From Streptomyces sp. NBC_00683 (lineage in GTDB: Bacteria; Actinomycetota; Actinomycetes; Streptomycetales; Streptomycetaceae), in NCBI RefSeq assembly GCF_036226745.1, contig NZ_CP109013.1, forward strand, positions 1,426,001-1,490,000: a stretch of DNA of 64,000 nt, given 5' to 3'. Position numbers and translations under genes: made by a program. The notes beneath the pieces were generated by a model, which saw only the letters and a program-made list of their open reading frames with translations, was not told the DNA's origin and ran no database searches. Of the stretch, positions 8,315 through 17,081 are shown in pieces (positions within the stretch are counted from its first letter, which is position 1; each line of letters starts with the position of its first letter).

Positions 8315-9165
8315 TGCGTACCACCCGCAGGAACACCGTGATGCGCGCCTGTGCGGTCGCGCTGCTCGCCGGAGTCACCCTGTTCACCTCGGCGGGCGGT
8401 GCTGTCGCCGACGACCCGTCGGCGAGCGCGAGCCCCGCCGAGGACGGCAAGGCCGGCCCGACCGAGGCGGGCACCACGTTCCGTACCGCCACCGCGATCC
8501 AGCAGGACATGACCGCCACCGCGGACGCCTCCACGGGTGACTACCTGTACTGGGTCTTCCCCGCCGACACCGGTCAACGCCCCACCGTCCGGGCGAAGGT
8601 CACCCTGCCCGGGAGTGCGGCCAGGCACGGTGCGTCGACCTGGCAGGTCGATGTGTACGACGGGCTGCGCCGTCGCCAGGCCTGCATGTACGGCCACCAG
8701 ACCAGGAAGGCGGCGGCGGACGCGGAATCCGTCGAGCTGTCCTGTGTGCTGCGTACGGTGCGGGCGTGGTCGGAGCCGTGGGCGGACGACCCGCTGCCCG
8801 GCAGCTACTACGTACGCCTGACGGTCGTCGGTGCGGCCGAGGAGGACCTGGGCCTGCCGGTCCACGCCGAGACCGAGGTGACCTCCGTCGACAGTGGCGG
8901 TGCCCACGACGTGGGCGGCGAGCTCGCCGAACCTCTCGTGCCGGGCGCGTCCTCGGTCGAACAGGCCGCCGACACGGGCGACGGCACGGACAAGCCCAGG
9001 GTCTCGCTCGGCAGCGAGCCGGAGGACGGCTGGGCCTCCGGCTGGTGGACGGACCGTTGGCTGTGGACGGTGGGCGGCGGCGTACTCGCGGCGCTGGCAG
9101 CCGTGTTCGGCTACGGCCTGACCCGCGGCGGCGGCCGTCCTTCCCGGGTCCCGCCGGGCGTCTGA
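8314..9165 (+). CDS. Membrane-anchored extracellular protein partnered with the vWA protein
   Basis: 283 aa, family not recognised. The ATG at 8314 follows GGAGGA (8301-8306) and overlaps the preceding stop by one base. A signal peptide (residues 1-32, ending GAVADD) precedes a beta-rich ectodomain with TFRTATAIQQDM and DYLYWVFPADTGQRPTVRA, a pattern like the second half of the vWA neighbour. Two cysteines (in RRRQACMYG and VELSCVLR) could form a disulfide. A Ser/Asp-rich linker leads to one C-terminal helix (WLWTVGGGVLAALAAVFGYGL). The coupling suggests the two proteins act together at the cell surface. Confidence 0.75.
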   Translation: MRTTRRNTVMRACAVALLAGVTLFTSAGGAVADDPSASASPAEDGKAGPTEAGTTFRTATAIQQDMTATADASTGDYLYWVFPADTGQRPTVRAKVTLPGSAARHGASTWQVDVYDGLRRRQACMYGHQTRKAAADAESVELSCVLRTVRAWSEPWADDPLPGSYYVRLTVVGAAEEDLGLPVHAETEVTSVDSGGAHDVGGELAEPLVPGASSVEQAADTGDGTDKPRVSLGSEPEDGWASGWWTDRWLWTVGGGVLAALAAVFGYGLTRGGGRPSRVPPGV

Positions 9166-9893
9166 CGCGTTCCGTCGAACGGAGGGCTGCCGACCGGGCT
9201 CTGTGCCCCGGCCGGCGGCCCTCCGGCGTGTCCGGGCATCACCTGGCGCAGTCCTCCGAGGAGATGGGCCCGGAACGCCGCGTCGCGGTACGCCTCGCGT
9301 GTGTGCCCGAGCGCGGTGTAGAAGACGCGGGCGCCGCCGTACTCATGGGTCCAGACGAGCGGGTGGTCCGTGCCCATGCCCCCTCCGTCGTACGAGGACT
9401 CGTCGGCGGAGGCCAGCACCCGCACGGTGTCGCGCGGGACCGTCCGGAAGTCGTACCACTCGTCGGTGAAGTCCCAGCGGGGCCCGAGGTGCCGGGTCGC
9501 CGGGTGGTCGCGGTCCGCCACGAGGACGGTGCCCGGCTGGAGCGCGGGATGGCGTGCGAAGCGGGCGCCGAGGAGCTCGCCGTAGAACGGCCAGCCGTAC
9601 TCGGTGCAGGCCGCGGCGTGCACGCCCATGAAGCCGCCGCCCGCCGCGCAGTGGGCCCGGAGCCCCTCGCGGCCCTCGGGGGTGAGGACGTCGCCGCTGG
9701 TGGAGAGGAACACCACGGCCCCGTAGGCCGCGAGGCCGTTCTCGAACACCTCCGGGCTCTCCGTCGCGTCGACGGCGAACCCGTGGTCCGCACCCAGATC
9801 CCGGAACGCGGCGATGCCGTCGGGGATCGATGCGTGCCGGTAGTCGGTGGTGCGGGTGTACACCAGGACGCCAGGCGGGCCGGTGGTGGGCAT
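9111..9893 (-). CDS. ThuA-like domain protein
   Basis: 260 aa, class I glutamine-amidotransferase-like fold of the ThuA (trehalose utilisation) family. Seen: VLVYTRTTDYRHASIPDGI at the N terminus, YGAVVFLSTSGDVLT, GGGFMGVHAAACTEYGWPFYGELLGARFARHP and a TDHPLVWTHEYGGARVFYTALGH block. All are typical of ThuA-like proteins found near sugar metabolism. The ATG at 9893 is chosen because GAGGAG lies upstream and it leads directly into the domain. The last ~45 residues are low-complexity and overlap the 3' end of the convergent gene by 55 bp. The function within the family is not established. Confidence 0.85.
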   Translation of the reverse strand: MPTTGPPGVLVYTRTTDYRHASIPDGIAAFRDLGADHGFAVDATESPEVFENGLAAYGAVVFLSTSGDVLTPEGREGLRAHCAAGGGFMGVHAAACTEYGWPFYGELLGARFARHPALQPGTVLVADRDHPATRHLGPRWDFTDEWYDFRTVPRDTVRVLASADESSYDGGGMGTDHPLVWTHEYGGARVFYTALGHTREAYRDAAFRAHLLGGLRQVMPGHAGGPPAGAQSPVGSPPFDGTRQTPGGTREGRPPPRVRP

Positions 9894-9996
9894 CGACGGC
9901 TCCTCGGACGAACGGACACGGCAGGCCCTGCGGCCCCGGCGCGCCACGATGCGAAACGGTCTTGCACGGGGGGACGGACCGGGTTTGGCTGATCGT

Positions 9997-11781
9997 ATGC
10001 AGCAACCGCTTTCTCTGCCACGGCAGCTCTCCGCCCTCGACCACCGCTACCGGGGCGAACACCCCATCCGTACCCTCGGCTACCTCCTGCGCCCCGACCG
10101 GCGCCGGCTCGCTCTCGGTGTGGCGGCCTTCATCGTCAAGCACAGCCCCATCTGGCTGCTTCCGCTGATCACCGCGAACATCATCGATGTCGTCGTCCAG
10201 CACCGCCCGGAGCGGGAACTGTGGGCGAACGCGGGCGCCCTGCTCTTCGTGCTCGTGCTCAACTACCCGCTGCACCTGCTGTATGTGCGCTGCCTGAACG
10301 GCAGTGTACGGCGCATGGGCACCTCGCTGCGCGACGCGCTCTGCCGCCGGATGCAGCAGCTGTCCATCGGCTACCACTCAAGGACGAGCGCCGGGGTCCT
10401 GCAGGCCAAGGTGGTGCGGGATGTGGAGACCGTCGAGCAGATGGTCCAGCAGTCCGCCGACATGGGGCTGGCCGGCATCGTCACGCTGACCGGTGGTCTC
10501 GTCGTCATCGCCGTGCGGGTCCCCTCCTTCCTTCCGGTGTTCCTGGTGGTCGTCCCGCTCGCCGCCCTCCTGGTCATGAAACTGCGGTCCAGGCTGCGCA
10601 GTCACAACGAGTCGTTCCGGCAGGAGGTCGAGCAGCTGTCCGCGCGGGTCAGCGAGATGACGAGCCTGATCCCCATCACCCGGGCCCACGGCCTGGAGCA
10701 CGCGGCGCTGGGCCGTGTCGACGGCTCGCTGCGCCAGGTGCTGCTCGCGGGTCTGCGCCTCGATCTGCTCAACGGCCGCTTCGGCGCGCTCGCCTGGATC
10801 CTCCTGAACTCACTGGGTGTCGCCTGCCTCGCGGGCTCGGCCCTCGTCGCCTACCACGGCTGGCTGCCGATCACGGCGGGCGATGTCGTCATGCTGAGCG
10901 CCTTCTTCACCACCCTCACCGGATCGATGTCGACGCTGCTGAGCCTGGCCCCCGTCATCAGCAAGGGCCTGGAGTCGGTCCGTTCGGCCGGCGAGGTGCT
11001 CCAGGCGCCCGACCTGGAGAACAACGCGGGCAAGGACCTGGTGGAGCGGGTGGAAGGCCGCATCGACTTCGAGCAGGTCGGATTCGCGTACGAGGGTTCG
11101 GGCGGCGCCGCGGTGGAGGACTTCACCCTGTCCGCCCGCCCTGGTGAGACGGTGGCGCTGGTGGGGGCGTCGGGCGCCGGCAAGTCGACCGTACTGAACC
11201 TCCTCATCGGCTTCATCCGGCCAACATCGGGACGGATCCTGCTCGACGGCACGGACATGGCGACGCTCGATCTGCGCAGCTACCGGCAGTTCCTGTCCGT
11301 GGTACCGCAGGAGTCGATCCTGTTCGAGGGCACCATCAGGGACAACGTCACCTACGGCATGGGCGATACGGACGAGCGGGCGGTCCGCCGCGCGCTCGCG
11401 GACGCCAACGCGCTGGAGTTCGTCGACGCACTGCCCGACGGCATCCACACGGTCGTGGGTGAGCGCGGCGCACGGCTCTCGGGCGGGCAGAAGCAGCGCC
11501 TCGCCATCGCACGCGCCCTGATCCGCGATCCGCGGGTGCTGATTCTGGACGAGGCGACGTCCGCCCTGGACACCCGGTCGGAGGCGCTGGTCCAGGAGGC
11601 GCTGGCCCGGCTGGTGCACGGCCGCACGGTGTTCGTGGTGGCGCACCGGCTCTCCACGATCCGGGCGGCGGACCGCATCGTGGCGATGGACCGGGGCCGC
11701 ATAGCCGAGGTGGGTACGCACGAGGAGCTGGTGCGCGGGGGCGGGGTGTACGCGGGGCTCCAGCCGAAGCGGCCGGCATAG
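9997..11781 (+). CDS. ABC exporter half-transporter (fused membrane and ATPase domains)
   Basis: 594 aa from ATG 9997. The N-terminal exporter membrane domain (about 35-330) has roughly six helices, for example SPIWLLPLITANIIDVVV and SFLPVFLVVVPLAALLVM. The ATPase (about 350-590) has Walker A GASGAGKST, Q-loop SVVPQESILFEGTIRDNV, signature LSGGQKQR, Walker B VLILDEATSALD and the H-loop VAHRLST. It probably works as a homodimer exporting a lipid, peptide or small molecule. It is divergent from the ThuA-like gene with 103 bp between. Upstream in-frame starts exist (9847, 9949) but lie in or near the divergent gene and lack ribosome sites. Confidence 0.85.
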   Translation: MQQPLSLPRQLSALDHRYRGEHPIRTLGYLLRPDRRRLALGVAAFIVKHSPIWLLPLITANIIDVVVQHRPERELWANAGALLFVLVLNYPLHLLYVRCLNGSVRRMGTSLRDALCRRMQQLSIGYHSRTSAGVLQAKVVRDVETVEQMVQQSADMGLAGIVTLTGGLVVIAVRVPSFLPVFLVVVPLAALLVMKLRSRLRSHNESFRQEVEQLSARVSEMTSLIPITRAHGLEHAALGRVDGSLRQVLLAGLRLDLLNGRFGALAWILLNSLGVACLAGSALVAYHGWLPITAGDVVMLSAFFTTLTGSMSTLLSLAPVISKGLESVRSAGEVLQAPDLENNAGKDLVERVEGRIDFEQVGFAYEGSGGAAVEDFTLSARPGETVALVGASGAGKSTVLNLLIGFIRPTSGRILLDGTDMATLDLRSYRQFLSVVPQESILFEGTIRDNVTYGMGDTDERAVRRALADANALEFVDALPDGIHTVVGERGARLSGGQKQRLAIARALIRDPRVLILDEATSALDTRSEALVQEALARLVHGRTVFVVAHRLSTIRAADRIVAMDRGRIAEVGTHEELVRGGGVYAGLQPKRPA

Positions 11782-11865
11782 GACCGTCACGTTCGAACAC
11801 CTGTCAGGCTGGGAGCTACGCTCAGCAACTCACTTACACCACACGGCAGATGACGGGAGTCCCTC

Positions 11866-13251
11866 ATGTCCACGGAAACCGGTGCGGCTGTCGATGCCGA
11901 GCCGCGCGGCCATTCGCTCGTACCGGGTCCGAAGGGGCTGCCCCTCCTGGGGAGTCTGCCGCAGTTCGGCAAGGACCCGCTCGCCTTCTTCGAGCGGCTG
12001 CGCGGGTACGGGTCCATGGTGAGCTGGCGCTTCGGCCGCAACAACTGCGTGTTCATCTCCGACCCCGACTGCATAGGCGAGCTGCTCACCGAGACGGAAC
12101 GCACCTTCGACCAGCCGCTGCTGGGGATCGCCTTCCGCACGGTGATGGGCAACGGCGTGGTGGTCGCGCGCGGTCCGGACTGGCGGCGCAAGCGTTCGCT
12201 GGTGCAGCCGTCGGTGCGGCCCAAGCAGGTGAAGTCGTACGCGTCGACGATGACGGACTGCACGGTGGACCTCGCGGACACCTGGTCCGGTGGCGAACGC
12301 ATCGACATCAAGAGGGAGATGGCGGCCCTGACCCAGAAGATCGCGGTCCGCACGATCTTCGGGGTGGACACCCCTGCGGACGCGGAGTCGATGGGCCGGG
12401 CGATGGACATCGCCCAACAGGAGATCGGCAAGGAGTTCAGCGGTCTCGGCGCGATCCTGCCCGACTGGGTGCCGACGCCCGGCCGGGCCAGGATCAAGAA
12501 GGCCGCCGCGGTGATCGACGCCGAGGTCGGCCGGGTGGTGGCCCGCCACCGCGACGGTGACGGCGAGCGCCCCGACCTGCTGAGCCGGCTGCTCACCGCG
12601 GTGGACGAGACCGGCGCGCACCTCACCGACGAGGAGATACGCGACGAGACGGTCACCCTGTACATCGGCGGGCACGAGACGACCAGTTCGACTCTGGTGT
12701 GGGCCTGGTACCTGCTGTCCCGCAACCCCGAGGCACGGGCGGCGCTCACCGAGGAGCTGGACCGGGTGCTGGGCGACCGGGAGCCCGGCATCGACGACTA
12801 CGCGCAACTGACCTACGCCCAGGCGGTGGTGAAGGAGACCCTGCGGCTGTACCCGACGATCTGGCTCGTCACCGGGATCGCGAAGGAGGGGGCCCGGATC
12901 GGCGGCGTTCCGATGCCGGAAGGCACCCGGGTGTGGAGCAGTCAGTGGGCGACGCACCGGGACGAGCGCTGGTTCCCCCGGCCGGAGGTGTTCCGTCCGG
13001 AGCGCTGGGACCCGGAGCACGGGGACGAGATCCATGAGTACGCCTGGTATCCGTTCGGCGGCGGCCCCCGTGTCTGCCTCGGTACGCGCTTCGCGATGGT
13101 CGAGGCGGTCCTGGTCCTCGCCGTCCTGGCGCGCCGGTTCGAACTGGAGGTGGACCCGGGCGTGATCAACCCCATGCCGACACTGACGCTGCAGCCGGAC
13201 CGGGAGGTCATGGCGACCGTGCGGCGGACGCGCCGACCCTCTCAAGGTTGA
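11866..13251 (+). CDS. Cytochrome P450
   Basis: 461 aa haem monooxygenase. The proline-rich start (LVPGPKGLPLLGSLPQF), oxygen-binding I-helix GGHETTSS (about 268-275), K-helix ETLR (324-327) and haem loop FGGGPRVCLG with Cys404 are all intact. The long N-terminal region and the RRKRSLVQPSVRPKQ block resemble bacterial P450s related to CYP102/CYP183 (pentalenene oxygenase-like) rather than short actinobacterial CYP107/154 types. The substrate is unknown. No ferredoxin or terpene cyclase lies next to it. Its stop codon falls inside the promoter and SoxR-like box of the next gene. Confidence 0.88.
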   Translation: MSTETGAAVDAEPRGHSLVPGPKGLPLLGSLPQFGKDPLAFFERLRGYGSMVSWRFGRNNCVFISDPDCIGELLTETERTFDQPLLGIAFRTVMGNGVVVARGPDWRRKRSLVQPSVRPKQVKSYASTMTDCTVDLADTWSGGERIDIKREMAALTQKIAVRTIFGVDTPADAESMGRAMDIAQQEIGKEFSGLGAILPDWVPTPGRARIKKAAAVIDAEVGRVVARHRDGDGERPDLLSRLLTAVDETGAHLTDEEIRDETVTLYIGGHETTSSTLVWAWYLLSRNPEARAALTEELDRVLGDREPGIDDYAQLTYAQAVVKETLRLYPTIWLVTGIAKEGARIGGVPMPEGTRVWSSQWATHRDERWFPRPEVFRPERWDPEHGDEIHEYAWYPFGGGPRVCLGTRFAMVEAVLVLAVLARRFELEVDPGVINPMPTLTLQPDREVMATVRRTRRPSQG

Positions 13252-13278
13252 CCTCAAGCTGACTTGAGGTCATAGCGT
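13248..13278 (+). promoter_or_regulatory. SoxR box and MerR-type promoter for the downstream ABC exporter
   Basis: CCTCAAGCTGACTTGAGG (13252-13269) is a perfect dyad within the longer TGACCTCAAG-CTGA-CTTGAGGTCA. From memory it differs from the E. coli soxS SoxR box only in its central bases. It lies between TTGACC (13248-13253) and TAGCGT (13273-13278), a 19-bp spacer as expected for MerR-family activators. The ABC exporter ATG is 35 bp downstream. SoxR itself is not in the window. Confidence 0.8.
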
Positions 13279-13312
13279 TCCATGCGTAGGACCCGACTCC
13301 GGAGGCACTCGC

Positions 13313-15208
13313 ATGGACATGGAAGTCACGGCGTGGACATCGCTGCACAGCACGATGAACGCGCAGCAGGACCGCAGGCCCTTCTCCCGGGCGACGCTGC
13401 GCCGCATCGCGGCGTTCGCCCGGCCGCATCGGGGGCGGATCCAGCGCTTCCTGCTCCTCAGTGTGGCCACCGCGCTGCTCGCGGTGGCCACACCCGTGCT
13501 CGCCGGACGCGTCGTCGACGCGATCGTGCAGGGCCGGGACACCGGTACGGTCACACGGCTCGCCCTGCTCATCGCCCTGATCGCCGTTTCGGAGGCCGGG
13601 CTCGGTCTCCTCACCCGGTGGCTGTCCGCCACGCTCGGCGAGGGACTGATCCTCGATCTGCGTACGGCCGTCTTCGACCATGTGCAGCGGATGCCGGTCG
13701 CCTTCTTCACCCGGACCCGGACCGGTGCGCTGGTCAGCCGGCTCAACAATGATGTGATCGGCGCACAGCGGGCCTTCAGCAGCACCCTGTCCGGCGTGGT
13801 CTCCAATTCCGTCACCCTGCTGCTGACACTGGCCGTGATGCTCACGATCTCCTGGCAGATCACTCTGCTCGCCCTGGTCCTGCTGCCGGTGTTCGTCGTC
13901 CCGGCCCGCCGGATGGGTTCCCGCATGGCGGCGCTGCAGCGCGAGGCGGCCGGCCACAACGCCACCATGGGCACACAGATGACCGAGCGCTTCTCGGCGC
14001 CGGGCGCGACCCTCGTCAAACTCTTCGGCCGCCCCGCCGACGAGTCCACCGCGTTCGCCGCCCGCGCGGGCCGTGTCCGCGACATCGGCGTCCGTACGGC
14101 CATGCTCCAGTCCACGTTCATCACGGCACTCACCCTGGTGTCCGCCCTGGCCCTCGCGCTGGTCTACGGACTCGGCGGCCACTACGCGCTGCGGGGCAGC
14201 CTCGAACCCGGGGCGGTCGTCGCGCTCGCTCTGCTGCTCACCCGCCTCTACGCCCCGCTGACGGCACTGGCCGGTGCCCGCGTCGAGGTGATGAGCGCCC
14301 TCGTCAGCTTCGAGCGGGTCTTCGAGATCCTCGACCTGAAGCCGCTCATCGCCGAGAAGCCGGACGCCCGCCGGGTGCCGGACGGTCCGGTGTCCGTGGA
14401 GTTCGACGGAGTGTCCTTCGGCTACCCGTCGGCCGACAAGGTCTCCCTCGCCTCGCTGGAGGAGGTCGCCACGCTCGACTCACGGGGCGGTACGCAGGTC
14501 CTGCACGACGTCTCCTTCACCGCCCGGCCCGGACGGATGGTCGCGCTCGTCGGTTCGTCCGGCGCGGGCAAGTCGACGATCGCGCAGCTGCTGCCGCGGC
14601 TGTACGACGCCGATGCGGGCTCCGTACGGCTGAACGGCGTCGACGTACGCGATCTGACCGCCGACTCCATCCGCGAGACCCTCGGCATGGTCACCCAGGA
14701 CGGGCACCTCTTCCACGAGTCGGTGCGCGCCAATCTGCTCCTGGCCAGGCCGGAGGCCACGGAGGAGGACATCTGGGACGCACTGCGCCGGTCCCGTCTG
14801 GACGGCCTCGTGGCCTCCCTGCCCGAGGGCCTGGACACGGTGGTCGGCGAGCGTGGTTACCGGCTCTCCGGTGGCGAGCGGCAACGGCTGACCATCGCCC
14901 GGCTGCTGCTGGCCCGTCAGCGGGTCGTCATCCTCGACGAGGCGACCGCGCACCTGGACTCGACCTCGGAAGCAGCCGTCCAGGAGGCCCTGGCCGAAGC
15001 GTTGGAGGGCCGCACCGCACTGGTGATCGCCCACCGGCTGTCCACGGTGCGGGCCGCCGACCTGATCCTGGTCATCGAGGAGGGCCGGGTCGCCGAACGG
15101 GGCACGCACGAGGAGCTGCTGGCCATCGGCGGACGGTACGAGGAGCTGTACCGCACCCAGTTCGAACGCCCGGGCAGCGAGGCGGCGGCCCGGCCCGTGG
15201 CCGGCTGA
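13313..15208 (+). CDS. ABC exporter half-transporter under a SoxR-type promoter
   Basis: 631 aa; ATG 13313 follows GGAGG (13301-13305). The membrane domain (about 40-335) is followed by an ATPase (about 360-620) with Walker A GSSGAGKST, Q-loop MVTQDGHLFHESVRANLLL, signature LSGGERQR, Walker B VVILDEATAHLD and IAHRLST. There is a ~15-residue insertion (SADKVSLASLEEVATLDSRG) between the A-loop tyrosine and the next strand. The family acts as homodimeric drug or metabolite exporters. S. coelicolor SoxR is known to induce an ABC transporter gene (SCO7008) in response to redox-active pigments. The SoxR box here makes this a likely functional counterpart, though orthology was not tested. Confidence 0.88.
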   Translation: MDMEVTAWTSLHSTMNAQQDRRPFSRATLRRIAAFARPHRGRIQRFLLLSVATALLAVATPVLAGRVVDAIVQGRDTGTVTRLALLIALIAVSEAGLGLLTRWLSATLGEGLILDLRTAVFDHVQRMPVAFFTRTRTGALVSRLNNDVIGAQRAFSSTLSGVVSNSVTLLLTLAVMLTISWQITLLALVLLPVFVVPARRMGSRMAALQREAAGHNATMGTQMTERFSAPGATLVKLFGRPADESTAFAARAGRVRDIGVRTAMLQSTFITALTLVSALALALVYGLGGHYALRGSLEPGAVVALALLLTRLYAPLTALAGARVEVMSALVSFERVFEILDLKPLIAEKPDARRVPDGPVSVEFDGVSFGYPSADKVSLASLEEVATLDSRGGTQVLHDVSFTARPGRMVALVGSSGAGKSTIAQLLPRLYDADAGSVRLNGVDVRDLTADSIRETLGMVTQDGHLFHESVRANLLLARPEATEEDIWDALRRSRLDGLVASLPEGLDTVVGERGYRLSGGERQRLTIARLLLARQRVVILDEATAHLDSTSEAAVQEALAEALEGRTALVIAHRLSTVRAADLILVIEEGRVAERGTHEELLAIGGRYEELYRTQFERPGSEAAARPVAG

Positions 15209-15259
15209 CCGCCGCCCGGGCGGACGCGTTTCAGGTACGGGGGGACATGGGCTCCGAGC

Positions 15260-16072
15260 TCAGTTCTTGAGGCCGGACATGAGGTCACGCATGTCGCTGA
15301 TCATGGCCGCGTGGTGAGGGGACAGATCGGGAAGGTCCGGCTCCTCACCGCTCTCGTCCCCGCCGGGCATCTCGCCCTGTTCCTCACTCCAGTACTCCGA
15401 GGACGCGGAGAGGCTCAGCGAGAGGACCGCGCCGCCTTCGAGCACCCACAGGTCCGTGTAACCGTCGTCCGAGGTCCTCAGATAGGCCGTTCCGCCGAGG
15501 TCCGGAACGCTCTCCAGCTTCGCCTCACGGTCGATCCAGGGACCGGCCGTCCGCAACCGTGCTTCGAACTCGGCGCCGGGGTCGGTCTTCTTGTGCAGTT
15601 CCACGGTGATCCCGACGGTGTACTCGATGGACCAGCCGCTCGCGGGCTGCTCCTCCCCGGACCGGGACCTCAGCTGGATGAAGCACGTGACCTGGTCGAG
15701 TGCCTCGTGCTTCGACAGCTCCGACTCGGTCGCGTTCGCGGCTTCCCTCGGGGTGATCGCCGTGCCGATCGACTGCAGCCGGAGCGAGGGGCAGGGATCG
15801 CGGTCCAGCCGGTACCCGTGCATGTCCGGTGACCGGTCCCCCACCCCGTAGGAGAACAGCGCCGCCGCCCAGAGAGCCGACGCCATGGCCGCCCCGCCGA
15901 GTGCCCACAGCCACGGCCTGCGCCGCCGGCTGTCCGGCACCCGGTCGAGGTCGCCCATCACCTCAGGGGTTTCGACCGCGCCGAACTCCCCCACCATCTC
16001 CGGCTCGGAAATCAACCCGTCCCCCTCGGTCGCGCCCACTGCTGTCCTTGCCATGATCGCAGCAGCGGCCAC
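15260..16072 (-). CDS. Hypothetical membrane-anchored protein
   Basis: 270 aa, not recognised. A short cytoplasmic N-terminal segment is followed by one transmembrane helix (WLWALGGAAMASALWAAALFSYGVG, about residues 54-78). An extracellular domain with two cysteines (RDPCPSLRL and QVTCFIQL) ends in an acidic, glycine-rich tail. This layout is common among actinobacterial lipid-anchored or bitopic sensor-like proteins of unknown role. The GTG start at 16072 has GGGAG upstream; an ATG at 16054 has no ribosome site. It lies 24 bp from the end of the betaine operon and may be read through from it. Confidence 0.6.
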   Translation of the reverse strand: MAAAAIMARTAVGATEGDGLISEPEMVGEFGAVETPEVMGDLDRVPDSRRRRPWLWALGGAAMASALWAAALFSYGVGDRSPDMHGYRLDRDPCPSLRLQSIGTAITPREAANATESELSKHEALDQVTCFIQLRSRSGEEQPASGWSIEYTVGITVELHKKTDPGAEFEARLRTAGPWIDREAKLESVPDLGGTAYLRTSDDGYTDLWVLEGGAVLSLSLSASSEYWSEEQGEMPGGDESGEEPDLPDLSPHHAAMISDMRDLMSGLKN

Positions 16073-16096
16073 CGGGTGTTCGGCTCCCGGGCAACG

Positions 16097-17080
16097 TCAC
16101 CGGTCCAGCCACTTCTTCCAGGTGCCGGGGTTCTCCTTGATCCAGCGCTCGGCCGCCTCGCCGGGCGCCAGCCGCTCGGAGGCGATCATTTCGGACACCT
16201 TGTTCTGGTCCTTCTCCGACCAGTTGAACTTCTTCAGGAAGGCCGCGGCCTCGCCGCCCCGCTTGGAGAAGTCCGCGTTGAGGTACTTCTGCAGCGGGGT
16301 CTGCGGGTAGGCGCAGTCGATGTCGGCCGGGTCCTTGGCCCCGCACGCGTCGGTGTACTCGGGGAGCTTCACCTCGACCATCGGCACCTCGTTGAACAGC
16401 CACTGCGGCTGGTACCAGTAGCTCAGGAAGGGCTTCTTCTCCTTGGCGAACTGCTGGATCTGAGTGATCTGCGCGGCCTCGGAGCCGGCGAAGACGACCT
16501 TGTAGTCCAGGCCGAGGTTCTTGACCAGCGCCTTGTCGTTGGTGACGTAGGACGGTGAACCGTCCATCAGCTGGCCCTTGTCACCGCTCTCCGGGGTGCG
16601 CAGCTCGTCGGCGTACTTGTCGAGGTTCTTCCACTCGGTGACGTCGGGGTGCTCGTCCGCCCAGTACTTGGGGACGTACCAGCCGATGTGACCCGTGACG
16701 CCGAGGTCGCCCCCGGGGACGATGGTCTTCTTGTCCTGGATGTACAGCTTCTCCTGGTCGGGGTGGCCCCAGTCCTCCAGGATGGCGTCCACGCGCCCCT
16801 GGCTGAGGGCGTCCCAGGCGGGGACCTCGTCGGTCTGGACGAGGTCGACGCGGTAGCCCAGTTCGTCCTCCAGGAGCTTCTGGGCGACGGCCACGTTGGC
16901 CTGGGCGCCGACCCAGGACTGCACGGAGAGCGTGACGGTCTTGATGTCGGCGGGGGCGGCGAACGGGGACGCCTGCTTCGTCATGTCCGCCGCACCGCAG
17001 CCGGTGACGGCCAGCAGGGCTGCGGCCGAGGCGAGGGTCGCGGACGTGCGCAGGTGTGCGCGGGTACGGGTGCGAGCCAT
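16097..17080 (-). CDS. Glycine betaine/choline ABC transporter substrate-binding lipoprotein (OpuAC/ProX type)
   Basis: 327 aa solute receptor. The lipoprotein signal ends with LLAVTGCG, cysteine near residue 28. The OpuAC fold is indicated by TVTLSVQSWVGAQANVAVAQKLLEDELGY, then LEDWGHPDQ, VPGGDLGVTGHIGWYVPKYW and PFLSYWYQPQWLF. Its tryptophans are of the kind that form the aromatic cage around quaternary ammonium groups. It is the last gene of a five-gene run with the fused permease, ATPase, choline dehydrogenase and betaine aldehyde dehydrogenase. Choline or glycine betaine is therefore the likely ligand. Confidence 0.9.
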   Translation of the reverse strand: MARTRTRAHLRTSATLASAAALLAVTGCGAADMTKQASPFAAPADIKTVTLSVQSWVGAQANVAVAQKLLEDELGYRVDLVQTDEVPAWDALSQGRVDAILEDWGHPDQEKLYIQDKKTIVPGGDLGVTGHIGWYVPKYWADEHPDVTEWKNLDKYADELRTPESGDKGQLMDGSPSYVTNDKALVKNLGLDYKVVFAGSEAAQITQIQQFAKEKKPFLSYWYQPQWLFNEVPMVEVKLPEYTDACGAKDPADIDCAYPQTPLQKYLNADFSKRGGEAAAFLKKFNWSEKDQNKVSEMIASERLAPGEAAERWIKENPGTWKKWLDR

Positions 17081-17081
17081 G

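Noticed and set aside
9111..9165. Possible truncation of the ThuA-like gene to avoid overlap with the convergent gene
   Set aside because: No earlier stop exists on the minus strand, so the 55-bp tail-to-tail overlap is kept.
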